Of a stretch of 64,000 bases of DNA, positions 33,553 through 42,715 are shown piece after piece. Where the stretch lies: contig CAJXMD010000004.1 in assembly GCA_913056165.1 (NCBI GenBank), positions 1 through 64,000 of the forward strand, in the 5' to 3' direction. Below the pieces are notes generated by a model. The model had not been told where the DNA came from. It saw only the letters and a list, made by a program, of their open reading frames with translations, and made no database searches. The translations under genes and the position numbers were made by a program. The number at the start of each line of letters is the position of its first letter. Position 1 is the stretch's first letter. This DNA is from an uncultured Halieaceae bacterium. GTDB lineage: Bacteria > Pseudomonadota > Gammaproteobacteria > Pseudomonadales > Halieaceae.

Positions 33553-35808
33553 TCAGTTAAAACTGTACGTAATGTCCAGACCATAAGTTCTAGGTTGATA
33601 ATACGTACCTGCAACGACCACGCCCAGTGCCGGCATGTTGTTCGGCTCGTCAACATCAGTCAGGTTACGGCCCCACAACGCCAACGACACGACGCCTCCA
33701 GCAAATTTAATATCATCGATTGAGACGCGCGCATTAAAACGAGTAAGCGCCTTATTTTTACCGTCCGCAAACGGAACCGGTCTCGTCCCCATCCATTCCG
33801 AGGACCGGTACGACGCATCAACGTGAAAGCGTAGCGCGGAGTTTCCGAAAACCGGCCCTGTTTCATAATCTGCCATTAAACTTCCAGTCCAATGGGGCCG
33901 CAAATGCGGCGCAATCGGGCCTCCCAGAAGCGCAAAATTGACATCGGTAAATTCAAAGTCGAGATACCCAAGATTCAAACCTAGCTGCAAGTCAGCCACT
34001 GGCAGCCACTTGCCCTCGAATTCGAAACCACGAGCTTCTGAGTCGCCCGCGTTAACAAGTACTTGGGAAGCTGGAACCGGCGGATCAACTTGCAGACCAG
34101 ACGTACCAAATTGCTGGTTGGTATACTCCACATGAAAGGCAGACAGGTTGGCCATCAGCTTACCCCCGAGGAACAGTCCTTTAAAGCCTGCCTCATAGGA
34201 ACGAGCCTCTTCTGATTCGTAAGCCACGCTCGATACCAACCCCCCCGAAATGTAGCCCGTAGAGGCTTTGGCATACATCATCAGGTCATCTGACATATAG
34301 TAATTAGCACCCAACAGCCAAGTGAACTCATCCTCGTCATAGTTCGAGTAAACGATGCCCAGGCCAACGGACTCCAGCGTACGGTCGACATAATCTTTTT
34401 TGTCACGGGTCGCTCTGCCACCGACAACCAGCTCGAGATGCTCATTAGTCCGGTACTCTAGCTGGCTGTACACCGCAGTAGAGTCAGCATCAACTTGTGA
34501 CTGATTCGAGGGCGTAAATCCGGGAAATAAATTGCCGCCGAAAATGCCGTTTTGCATATTACGATACCCACCCGCCAAGGACTCCAATCCGTAATACAGG
34601 AAACCCGATGTGAGGGTAAATTTGTCCGTGTCCCAAATCACTTGAAACTCTTCTTGCGTCTCTTCTTTATCAACGCCGCCGGTTACCACAAATGCCAGCG
34701 CCACTGTTTGCTCCAGTGGCTGACCGAGTGACGGCAAATAAAGGCCCATACCATCCAGCGTTTGACCGGGAACCTCAACCAACCCCTCACGGTATGACAG
34801 AATATTTCTAACGCTTAGGGTATCGCTGAGAGCATACTCTACCGTCAGGTTATGCCCCTCCGCTTCCAAGTAACTTGGAAGATGGATTGGGTTGTTTACT
34901 TGATCGGGACGACCAAGACTGAATGATGGCTGCCACATAAAATCCTGATATATACCTGGCATTACCCCGATGATCCCAACTGCCGAGGGAGTCATTTCAC
35001 GCTCGCTGTGGTCAAACTTATAGGTGATGTCTAGGTTGTCGATGAGGTCAAGCTGAACGGCCAGGGAGATCGCATCAACATTTTCATCACCAAGGCGCTC
35101 GGGCGAGGTCTCAACCCCTCCGCCAAATGGCGTAAGATCATATGTCGCCCCCGCGGCCAAATTATCAACGGGCCCATCGATCTCAGAGTGAGTGTAATTT
35201 AGCGAAGCGCGAAGCAATCCAATCTGGGGCGTGTCGATGCGTGTTTTGGATTGAAAGTGCCCGTAATTGCCAACCGTCAATTGCTGTCTAAAGCCGAATT
35301 CGCCTGGAGGGTTCCGCGTTATGAAGTGGATAGCCCCACCAGAAGTATTTCGCCCAAAAAGCGTTCCTTGAGGGCCCCGCAGAACCTCGATTCGCTCAAT
35401 GTCAGCATAGTTGACGACTGCACCACTTCCGCCCTTGAGGTAAACACCATCAAGGTAAGTTGCTACTCCGCTATCGGCACCCAGCGCCGTCCCGCTCGCC
35501 TCTAGGCCTCGCATCTGGTACTTGATGGACTGGGTACCACCAGAGCCTTCAACGGCTGAAAGGTTGGGCACCATTAAGCCAATATCCAGCAAGTTGTCGA
35601 TACGAAGATTTTCGATATCGCGCGAGCTGAACGCGGTAATGGAAATTGGTACTTCTTGCAGAGTCTGCTCCCGTCGCTGCGAGGTAACCACGATTTCTTC
35701 TAGAGCCAGCTGCTCGGAGGCAACCGGCAACGCGGTCATAGCGAAGGGCACGTGTAACGTAGCAAAAATCGCGCCTCTGACCGCACTGCTTAAGTTATTT
35801 CTACTCAT
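33553..35808 (-). CDS. TonB-dependent outer-membrane receptor
   Basis: 751 aa. Signal peptide, TonB box region EEIVVTSQRREQTLQEVPIS, plug domain with RGPQGTLFGRNTSGG, and a 22-strand barrel ending in aromatic-rich YQPRTYGLDITYSFN. The second barrel half has RNFARVSIDD-type strands without siderophore-specific features. In this cluster it may import a sterol-like or terpenoid compound. Regulon palindromes C1 and C2 lie about 115-150 bp upstream. A GGCGGT/ACCGCC stem-loop at 33532-33551 follows the gene without a T-run. Confidence 0.93.
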   Translation of the reverse strand: MSRNNLSSAVRGAIFATLHVPFAMTALPVASEQLALEEIVVTSQRREQTLQEVPISITAFSSRDIENLRIDNLLDIGLMVPNLSAVEGSGGTQSIKYQMRGLEASGTALGADSGVATYLDGVYLKGGSGAVVNYADIERIEVLRGPQGTLFGRNTSGGAIHFITRNPPGEFGFRQQLTVGNYGHFQSKTRIDTPQIGLLRASLNYTHSEIDGPVDNLAAGATYDLTPFGGGVETSPERLGDENVDAISLAVQLDLIDNLDITYKFDHSEREMTPSAVGIIGVMPGIYQDFMWQPSFSLGRPDQVNNPIHLPSYLEAEGHNLTVEYALSDTLSVRNILSYREGLVEVPGQTLDGMGLYLPSLGQPLEQTVALAFVVTGGVDKEETQEEFQVIWDTDKFTLTSGFLYYGLESLAGGYRNMQNGIFGGNLFPGFTPSNQSQVDADSTAVYSQLEYRTNEHLELVVGGRATRDKKDYVDRTLESVGLGIVYSNYDEDEFTWLLGANYYMSDDLMMYAKASTGYISGGLVSSVAYESEEARSYEAGFKGLFLGGKLMANLSAFHVEYTNQQFGTSGLQVDPPVPASQVLVNAGDSEARGFEFEGKWLPVADLQLGLNLGYLDFEFTDVNFALLGGPIAPHLRPHWTGSLMADYETGPVFGNSALRFHVDASYRSSEWMGTRPVPFADGKNKALTRFNARVSIDDIKFAGGVVSLALWGRNLTDVDEPNNMPALGVVVAGTYYQPRTYGLDITYSFN

Positions 35809-36249
35809 TTTTATTTTTCTCCAGTAAACACTGGGTGTAAGTCGCCGCCACCCAAATGACGCATATGTTTTTTCACCGTGTTGGCCTTTGAGCTGCTATT
35901 TACCAATTGAAATTGGCCAAAAAAAACATTTCACTTCAAATTATTTCATATAAAATGTTTTTTGACCAGACCAGAGTTGCGGGTGAGGGTCGCCAAAGGC
36001 GACAGGTGTATTAAAGGCACCGTTGCAGAAAAAGGAGCGCAACCGGGGACATTGATATGAAAAACTCGCTCCCCCATCGCAGGCAGCCCCTTGCCGTCTC
36101 TCGCCTCACCCGCCACCAGCGCAATAAATCTATAGAGCGGTGCGTGAGGAATCTCGTTACGGGTTACTCTTTGCCTCGTTTTCAGAGGCTGCCGATACAG
36201 GCCTGATTAAGTTGTGACTGTGGATGCAAAGGAAATATGGAGTCCATGA
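35809..36249. other. Divergent regulatory region between TonB receptor and MFS gene
   Basis: 441 bp with no credible gene. It holds CCAAT-TGAA-ATTGG at 35903-35916 (same layout as the 21257 palindrome), two overlapping regulon palindromes at 35923-35961, and a perfect GTCGCC-AAA-GGCGAC hairpin at 35989-36003 in the probable leader of the MFS transcript. The remaining 240 bp before the MFS gene show nothing I recognise. Confidence 0.6.
35923..35961. promoter_or_regulatory. Overlapping regulon palindromes, sites C1 and C2
   Basis: C1 (35923-35946) has a perfect left half AAAACATTTCA and 19 of 22 matches; C2 (35938-35961) has right half TAAAATGTTTT and 19 of 22 matches. They overlap by 9 bp with the T-runs pointing outward, as if each served one of the two divergent genes. 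Confidence 0.78.
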
Positions 36250-37557
36250 ATGACTAACAACAAAACAACAAATCCCATCACGCTAACGCCCTCTGACGGT
36301 TACACACGATACGTGTTGGCGCTGATTTTCTTCGTCACGGTTTTTAACACCTGCGATCGGACAATTCTCTCGGTTATGGTCGATGAAATAAGTAGCGACC
36401 TCGGGCTTGATGATCGCCAGATGGGGTTTTTGATGGGGCCAGCCTTTGCATTGACCTATTTCCTGGCAGGGATTCCTCTGGCTCGGTTGGCAGATAAGTG
36501 GTCTCGAACCAAGGTGGTTTCAATTTCTCTATTTACATGGAGCCTCATGACTGCCCTAGGAGGGAAGGCACAGACCTTTCTGCAATTCGCGATTACCCGC
36601 ATTGGCGTTGGCTTTGGAGAAGCCGGCGCAAGCCCAGCGAATCAAGCGCTCATATCAGAATACGTCGTACCTGAAAAACGTGCTCGGGCAATGGCAATGC
36701 TAACGGTGGGTTCAATTGCTGGTCTAGCGCTCGGAACCATATATGGAGGATGGGCAAGCACAAACTATGGCTGGCGCTTCGCGCTCATAAGCGTTGGAGT
36801 TCCTGGCGTCTTGCTCGCCCTCGTCTTCCTACTAACCATTCGAGACTATCGTGCCCAAGGGGTTCCCAAGCTAGACGGAAATTTGTGGCAGCAACTCAAA
36901 GCGCTCTATGCAATACGACCCTTCGTCTACCTAACACTATCAGCTTGCCTGGTGTCTATCCCGGCAATGGGGCGTGCACTATGGGAACTGACCTTTCTGC
37001 GTCGGGTGTATGAGTTTTCCGCCACTGAAGCGGGGCTATGGTATTTCGTGACCGGTGCTTTTCCCACCGCTGTAGGCGCCCTCGGCTTTGGCATTCTACT
37101 TGACCGGCTAGGGAGAAAAGACAGGCGCTGGTTCGTGTGGTTACCTGGTCTGGCTTCATTGGCACTGATCCCTTTGACACTCACCTTCTATCTTTATCCG
37201 ACACAACCCGTGATCTTCGGCATAATGCCTGAAGCTTTTATATGGTCGATTGCCGCTTCGTTACTTGCTGCGGCGTGGACACCAGCAACCATGACACTTA
37301 CCACTCAATTAGTGCCCCCGCACTCACGCTCTGTTGCTGCGGCGGTCTGGTCAATGCTCGCAAGTCTCATTGGTACTGGTCTGGGCCCTTTGTTAGTCGG
37401 TGACCTCAGTGCACGCCTGGAGCCGGAGCACGGGGCCGAGTCGATCCGCTATGCACTCATTGTTCTGAGCTTTACGCCCACGCTGGCAGCACTCATGTTC
37501 TGGCAAACTGGACGAGCTATGCAGCGTTCGGGAGCGCTGGACATACAACCCTCTTAG
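36250..37557 (+). CDS. MFS transporter, spinster-like
   Basis: 435 aa, twelve predicted membrane segments. TRYVLALIFFVTVFNTCDRTILSVM and RIGVGFGEAGASPAN are the signature of the spinster-type MFS group that is frequent in marine gammaproteobacteria and sphingomonads beside TonB receptors and aromatic or terpenoid genes. Possibly carries a lipophilic acid or sterol derivative over the inner membrane. GGAG lies 7 bp from the ATG. Divergent from the TonB receptor and sharing the C1/C2 operators. Confidence 0.88.
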   Translation: MTNNKTTNPITLTPSDGYTRYVLALIFFVTVFNTCDRTILSVMVDEISSDLGLDDRQMGFLMGPAFALTYFLAGIPLARLADKWSRTKVVSISLFTWSLMTALGGKAQTFLQFAITRIGVGFGEAGASPANQALISEYVVPEKRARAMAMLTVGSIAGLALGTIYGGWASTNYGWRFALISVGVPGVLLALVFLLTIRDYRAQGVPKLDGNLWQQLKALYAIRPFVYLTLSACLVSIPAMGRALWELTFLRRVYEFSATEAGLWYFVTGAFPTAVGALGFGILLDRLGRKDRRWFVWLPGLASLALIPLTLTFYLYPTQPVIFGIMPEAFIWSIAASLLAAAWTPATMTLTTQLVPPHSRSVAAAVWSMLASLIGTGLGPLLVGDLSARLEPEHGAESIRYALIVLSFTPTLAALMFWQTGRAMQRSGALDIQPS

Positions 37558-37560
37558 GTC

Positions 37561-37596
37561 AAAAACCTCCTCAGGGTCGCGACGGCAACCCCGAGG
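37561..37596 (-). terminator. Terminator of the 37628-38704 gene
   Basis: Read on the minus strand, CCTCGGGGT and ACCCTGAGG pair as a 9-bp stem (one G-U) with a 10-nt loop, followed by AGG and TTTTT. It lies 32 bp after the stop of the NAD-dependent reductase-like gene and directly beside the MFS stop. Confidence 0.65.
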
Positions 37597-37627
37597 CCGA
37601 GCACATCACTACCGATACAATCGACGG

Positions 37628-38704
37628 TTACTGTAAACGTTTAGGCATATCTGCTACACGCAAATCCGCCGCGCCAAGGATCCCTGACCGAGCAGAGACA
37701 GCGGCTGGCAAAGCATTGACTGCAGCCATCGCTGTCGAGAGACCCGACGGATTTTTGCCATCCGGGCTTCGCTCTCGCTCAAAACTCTGTCTTGGCTCAA
37801 TGGTACAGCGCACTGATGGGTCTCCCTCCAGTGTGACGCGCCACAGCGTGTCGTCTTCTAAATCCCCTTCATTCGGGTAACCTGGGCCAAGATCGTAACG
37901 AGTAAACCAGAATGTTTCCTGAACAACACGTTCCTTGCCTCCAGAAATTCCTGCCCATCGCCAGCGCTGCCCCGCCACTGTACCTGCAGGGATAACGCCT
38001 GCCGGCACTTCGAAATCGTAGTCGGTAAGCACAAACTCGCGTGTTTGGGTAACCTCCTCAACCGGACATCCCAAATCTTCAGCCAGTGCTGCCACCGACT
38101 GCCTAAAAAAGGTGCACATGACTTCCAAGTTTTCGGCCCCCTCGGTAGCGATCTGCTCAGGAGTTTTGCCAAAACCCATAATAGCAAGCACGTTCAGCGC
38201 CGGGTAATTCCCGCAGTTGGCGTACTCCTGAATATTGACGTGATCAATGCGCTGACACAGCTGACCCATCAGTAACGGCAAAGATTCGTCCACCCAACCC
38301 GGATTGATACCGGTTGTGAAGAGGCTGCTGTTACCTTCATTACAGGCGTTCAAGAGGCGTTCTTCAGTCGCTGGATCCGCGTAACGTGGATGCATTAACC
38401 CCGTCGTCGTGACCACTGTTTTTCCGCTTTGCAGGAATCCAGCTATATGGTCTAGATTTGGGGTCAGCATCATGTAACACACAGCATCCGCTTCCAAACG
38501 TATGAGCTCTTCGTAATTTGCGGTCGCGACTACACCACAAGCATCTTGACCGGCAATCAAACCAGCGTCTTTTCCTGCTTTTTCCTCGCTGTGAACCAGC
38601 AATCCTACTAGCTCCATTGCTGGGTTCTGGAGAATATCCGCCAACGCTAGGGCACCGGCCGTACCGGTGCCACAGTGGATAACACGCAAGGGCTGCTTAT
38701 TCAT
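37628..38704 (-). CDS. NAD(P)-binding dihydrodipicolinate-reductase-like protein
   Basis: 358 aa with a Rossmann opening LRVIHCGTGTAGALAL and a DAVCYMM strand, belonging to the dihydrodipicolinate reductase / 2,4-diaminopentanoate dehydrogenase-like superfamily. Homologues of this size are common in actinobacterial and gammaproteobacterial lipid and steroid gene clusters but their substrate is not known. Diaminopimelate synthesis is unlikely because the protein is about 90 residues longer than DapB. AAGGA precedes the ATG. Divergent from the sterol desaturase-superfamily gene. Confidence 0.78.
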   Translation of the reverse strand: MNKQPLRVIHCGTGTAGALALADILQNPAMELVGLLVHSEEKAGKDAGLIAGQDACGVVATANYEELIRLEADAVCYMMLTPNLDHIAGFLQSGKTVVTTTGLMHPRYADPATEERLLNACNEGNSSLFTTGINPGWVDESLPLLMGQLCQRIDHVNIQEYANCGNYPALNVLAIMGFGKTPEQIATEGAENLEVMCTFFRQSVAALAEDLGCPVEEVTQTREFVLTDYDFEVPAGVIPAGTVAGQRWRWAGISGGKERVVQETFWFTRYDLGPGYPNEGDLEDDTLWRVTLEGDPSVRCTIEPRQSFERERSPDGKNPSGLSTAMAAVNALPAAVSARSGILGAADLRVADMPKRLQ

Positions 38705-39008
38705 TTTTCATTATCCTTTAGTCGTTGCTCTTCAATGGTACAGGCAAACTCTGCTTGCAGCTTGAACCGGAAAGCCAAGAACGAATACAAAACGAAACTA
38801 ATGTGGCATATCAGTTTTTCTGCCTCCGATTCCATGCGGCCGCCATCACGAAACCCATCGCTCTTGGCTGCGGTCCTCATTGGGCCATCAGCATTTCTCG
38901 ATTAGTGGCAACCTACACCTTTAATCAATATAAGTTGACCCTAGGACAACATTACATTACTTTTGTAAAAAGTAAATCACGTTCTTGATTTATAACGCGG
39001 GGAAAACA
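38705..39008. other. Divergent intergenic region
   Basis: 304 bp between two divergent genes. The only motif I see is a partial regulon half-site, ACAACATTACA at 38946-38956 (9 of 11), whose right half does not match, so it is not counted as a site. No gene or RNA element is supported. Confidence 0.5.
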
Positions 39009-39749
39009 ATGAATTTTGACTTCAACTATGATTGGCTTGCCAGCTTCGTATGCTTCGCCGGCCTAGTGCTAACAAGTATGGTTGGCCGCGCGATCGCCTT
39101 TCGCATTCCAGCTTTAAAGCAAACGCTGGAGGTAAATGTTGCTGAAAACCAAGAGAAGTGGCACGAACAGGGAAAGAAGTACCACCATCGGGTGAAATCC
39201 AGCAAGCAAATTGGTTTCGCTATTAACCTCTTTTTTTATGTTGCAATCCTGCCATTCATTGCGTCGATGTCGCCTCAATCCATCTGGAAAATTCTCCTAG
39301 ATGTTGTCCTGATACTGATGGTTTACGACCTGTTCTACTATGTCGTCCACCGTTTCCTTTTTCACGGTGAAGGGTATTTCCGCCGGGTCCATGCGGTTCA
39401 CCACCAGGCTCGGAGTCGCGTTAGCTCTATTGACTCGCACCTGCTCCATCCAATGGAAATTTTTATCGGAATTGCGCTGTATTTCCTCACGATATCGCTG
39501 TTGGCCATACTGGGTTTGGCACCTTTCCACGTTGTCACGATCATCATATCGACGGTGGTCTACGTTGAACTGAACCAAATAAATCACTGCCGGATAGACC
39601 TGCAAGGGTTCCCTTATCGGCTGATCAACTGGATTGCGATGAAGCACGACGCTCATCACATCAATATGCACAAGGGTAACTTTGCGACCATCACGTTGCT
39701 GTACGACAAAATGTTCGGCACTTATGAAATCCACCCTCTGGAAAAATAA
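39009..39749 (+). CDS. Sterol desaturase / fatty acid hydroxylase superfamily protein
   Basis: 246 aa integral membrane di-iron enzyme. The three histidine boxes are HRFLFH, HAVHH and HDAHH in the expected order, plus an NH in ELNQINH. The superfamily contains sterol C5-desaturase (ERG3) and C4-methyl oxidase (ERG25/SMO). Either activity would suit the cluster; the family alone cannot decide and fatty-acid or alkane oxidation is an alternative. ATG 39009 follows GGGG; the track start at 38985 is a non-ATG start with no Shine-Dalgarno. Confidence 0.9.
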   Translation: MNFDFNYDWLASFVCFAGLVLTSMVGRAIAFRIPALKQTLEVNVAENQEKWHEQGKKYHHRVKSSKQIGFAINLFFYVAILPFIASMSPQSIWKILLDVVLILMVYDLFYYVVHRFLFHGEGYFRRVHAVHHQARSRVSSIDSHLLHPMEIFIGIALYFLTISLLAILGLAPFHVVTIIISTVVYVELNQINHCRIDLQGFPYRLINWIAMKHDAHHINMHKGNFATITLLYDKMFGTYEIHPLEK

Positions 39750-39847
39750 TTCGCGACGCTATCAGCGGAGCGAGATGGAATTGGGTAGATCAACCCAGAC
39801 ATCACGTACGCTGTATCTAGGCCATTAAGTGAGTAGCTGGGCCGGAT

Positions 39848-39889
39848 AGCCCACCTCAGCCGGAAAATGGCGTCTGGCGAGGGCTTTTT
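39848..39889 (+). terminator. Probable terminator after the sterol desaturase-family gene
   Basis: AGCC-CTC-GCC arms (with a CAC and an A bulged) pair with GGCGAGGGCT and the stem runs into TTTTT. About 100 bp after the stop codon. The bulges lower confidence. Confidence 0.5.
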
Positions 39890-39974
39890 CACCTAGCACA
39901 ACGATCTAAACCAAACGGACTACGGCAATCGGGGTTGCCTGTCCTTGCTTGTAATTTGGCTCCAAGCTATCCTG

Positions 39975-39998
39975 TAAACATTAGTGGTGAAATGTTTT
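39975..39998 (+). promoter_or_regulatory. Regulon palindrome, site F (second TonB receptor)
   Basis: The right half TGAAATGTTTT is perfect and the outer repeat AAACATT-N8-AATGTTT is symmetric; 18 of 22 positions match the consensus. It is 133 bp upstream of the TonB receptor. Apart from this and the terminator at 39848, the 382-bp region 39750-40131 shows nothing else. Confidence 0.72.
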
Positions 39999-40131
39999 TC
40001 AGCATGGCCGGCTAGCCCCGTGCAAGCTATGCGGTGCCACACTAATGAGCGTTACCAAAATGAATGAAGACACATGGGCCAGTGCAAAGCCAAAAGATTA
40101 ATAAGAGTAAAATTAACTTCAGGGACATCTC

Positions 40132-42519
40132 ATGATTAAACTACCCCATCAAAAATTCAGAAAAACTGCTCTTGCTACAGCTCTAGCGACTGCGTCGTTT
40201 TCCGTGCCAACACTGACGGTAGCTCAGGAATCCGCAATGCTCGAGGAGGTGATTGTCACTGCTCGAAAGCGCGCAGAAAACCTCCAAGAAGTCCCATTTA
40301 GCGTCTCAGCATTCACAGGCGATCAATTGCGCGATGCTCAAATTGACAACATGGTTGAGGTCGGTCGCCTCAGCCCTAACGTTCAAATCAATGAAACCAA
40401 CTCACTGGGCAGCGGGTCCTTAACCGTGTACATACGGGGTATTGGTGCGAACCCCAGCTATGAACAAGGGGTGGGGCTGTACGTGGACGATGTTTATCAC
40501 CCACGCCAGACCGGTGCGCTGATGGAACTGTATGACGTTGAGCGCATTGAAATACTGAAAGGCCCACAGGGGAACTTATACGGACGCAATACAATTGGCG
40601 GCGCCATCAAATATATCACCCGCGATCCGAGTGAGGAGTTCGAGGGAAGCTTGGAGCTCAAGTATGGAGACGAAAGCTACACCCGTCTGAAAGGCAGCAT
40701 ATCGGGCCCGTTAACCGACACGTTGGGTGGGACCTTTGCGTTTTCGCGATCAACTCGCGACGGCTGGCAAATGAATGAAGCCACGGGGCAAGAGTATTGG
40801 GACTTGGATACCGCCTCATACAGAGGTGCGTTGCTATGGGCGCCCACAGACAACTTCAAAGTCAAATTTACCGCTGAATACGTTGACGATCAGTCACTGC
40901 CTTATGTGCCGCAACGAGTCTCACTGAATGAGGGAACACTGAATATTTTGTCGTTAATCACAACCACGGCAAACCAGATCTTCTTCCCCGGCGCCGCGCC
41001 CAATGCGGAGCCCCATGACCTAGCAATGCCGACGGATGAGGACACCTTCCGCAGCAGCTTTGATGCAGGCTTCAAACAGCGTTTTCTAGAGCTCAACAAC
41101 TACGCACTGACCGCGAGCTGGGACATTAATGACCAGCTCACCCTCAAGTCGGTTACTGCACAGCGCGAGACGAGCGCCACTCAGCCCTATGATCATGACG
41201 TGAGCACCCAGCAGTGGATTGATACTTTGCGTAGCGATATCGACACCACGGACTTTAGCCAAGAGTTTCAACTTAACTACACCAGCGAAAACGTCGCTGC
41301 TGTAGTGGGTTACTACTATTTGGATGGCGACTATGATCAAGGCAGCGCCTTCACACCACAAACACCTTATCTCAGAGGCACTACAAACCAGTCCAAAGAC
41401 ACCTATTACCAGAAGCGAACGCTCAGTTCCCACTCTGTGTATGGGAACGTCGATTGGAATGTGACTGAGAAATTCCAGCTTTCCTTAGGTGCACGCTGGA
41501 CGGAAGATGAAATTGAGGAAGAATCAAAATCATGGACAACCAATGGCTACTACCCGTTGGCCATCACGCAATTTACAGGGCCATTGCCACTGGCGATTGC
41601 GCCGGGTGCAGAAGCTGCTGTGGAGGGCATTTTCCCCTACGTTGGCGGTATGTGGATCACTCCTTACACTCGCTACTTTGAGCTAACCGTGCCCGAAGAC
41701 ACCTATGGCAAGGACACATTCGATGAAATCACAACGACGGTGCGCGCCAAGTATCAAATCAGCGACAACTTGATGGTCTACGCAGGTTATGCTGAAGGGT
41801 TCAAGGCCGGTGGTTTTAACCGGAACTCCGCCATCGCAAACCGCTTCGAACCAGAAACCGTGAATACCTATTCGGCTGGTTTTAAATCGACGCTGCTCGA
41901 TGGCACGTTGCGGTTTAATGCGGAATATTTCCACAACGAGTACGACGAGATGCAAACCCTCGCGGTGACATTGATAAATGGTGACCTGAGCAGCGTTACC
42001 CGCAACGTGGGTGCTGCAACCATTTCCGGGTTTGAAGTGGAGACCATGTGGCTGACACCGCTAGACGGCTTTATGCTAAGTGCAAACATTGGTTACTTGG
42101 ACAGCGAAATTGATCAACTTTTGCTTGATAACGCTGACGGTACTACCAGCAACGTAGCTGATACGCACGAACTTGGCTACGCGCCAGAGTTGACCGCCTC
42201 GATTCGCGCGATGTACAACACCGACGTCGGCAGTCTAGGTGAACTCACCTTCGCCGTGGATTACGCCTATCAAGATGATATGTATGTTGAGTCTCCGATT
42301 AACTTGGAAGACCCCTTAGACGCTTCTAAGTTTGCAAATGCATACGGCACTTGGAACGCCATGATCGCACTTGAGACTGAAAATTGGCGCTTTGCGGTAG
42401 AAGGTAAAAACTTGACTGACGAGCGAGAACTCGTGAGCGCCTTTGACATCTCTTTGATGACTGTCGGTGGTTATAACGCTCCACGTTTCTGGGCAGCATC
42501 GGCGGAGTACAAGTTCTAA
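40132..42519 (+). CDS. TonB-dependent outer-membrane receptor
   Basis: 795 aa. Signal peptide ending near TVAQES, TonB box-like LEEVIVTARKRAENLQEVPFS, plug motif KGPQGNLYGRNTIGG, and a barrel ending in FWAASAEYKF with a C-terminal aromatic. It differs clearly from the receptor at 33553, so two different ligands or two size classes of ligand are probable. Transcribed alone; a regulon palindrome lies upstream and a strong terminator follows. Confidence 0.94.
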   Translation: MIKLPHQKFRKTALATALATASFSVPTLTVAQESAMLEEVIVTARKRAENLQEVPFSVSAFTGDQLRDAQIDNMVEVGRLSPNVQINETNSLGSGSLTVYIRGIGANPSYEQGVGLYVDDVYHPRQTGALMELYDVERIEILKGPQGNLYGRNTIGGAIKYITRDPSEEFEGSLELKYGDESYTRLKGSISGPLTDTLGGTFAFSRSTRDGWQMNEATGQEYWDLDTASYRGALLWAPTDNFKVKFTAEYVDDQSLPYVPQRVSLNEGTLNILSLITTTANQIFFPGAAPNAEPHDLAMPTDEDTFRSSFDAGFKQRFLELNNYALTASWDINDQLTLKSVTAQRETSATQPYDHDVSTQQWIDTLRSDIDTTDFSQEFQLNYTSENVAAVVGYYYLDGDYDQGSAFTPQTPYLRGTTNQSKDTYYQKRTLSSHSVYGNVDWNVTEKFQLSLGARWTEDEIEEESKSWTTNGYYPLAITQFTGPLPLAIAPGAEAAVEGIFPYVGGMWITPYTRYFELTVPEDTYGKDTFDEITTTVRAKYQISDNLMVYAGYAEGFKAGGFNRNSAIANRFEPETVNTYSAGFKSTLLDGTLRFNAEYFHNEYDEMQTLAVTLINGDLSSVTRNVGAATISGFEVETMWLTPLDGFMLSANIGYLDSEIDQLLLDNADGTTSNVADTHELGYAPELTASIRAMYNTDVGSLGELTFAVDYAYQDDMYVESPINLEDPLDASKFANAYGTWNAMIALETENWRFAVEGKNLTDERELVSAFDISLMTVGGYNAPRFWAASAEYKF

Positions 42520-42545
42520 GCCAGCATAATAGTTAAGGGCACAGT

Positions 42546-42580
42546 AAAACCTCCATGGAACATCCATGGAGGTTTTTTTT
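42546..42580 (+). terminator. Rho-independent terminator after TonB receptor
   Basis: CCTCCATGG-AACAT-CCATGGAGG is a perfect 9-bp stem with a 5-nt loop followed by eight T, 30 bp after the receptor stop. Preceded by AAAA, so weak function in the other direction is possible. Confidence 0.93.
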
Positions 42581-42715
42581 CGCGATTTTAGTCTGCCAGG
42601 AAGCTCGAACCAATCCTGCATAAAGGATCTACGACTGTACCCCAACGATAGACCTAATCTCTCCCTTTAGAGCTGAGAGCCGGCAATCACAAGAGCATTC
42701 TGACAGACCGCACTC

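Noticed and set aside
38946-38969. Possible tenth regulon site before the sterol desaturase-family gene
   Set aside because: Left half matches 9 of 11, but the right half only 3 of 11, so symmetry is missing; kept only as a remark.
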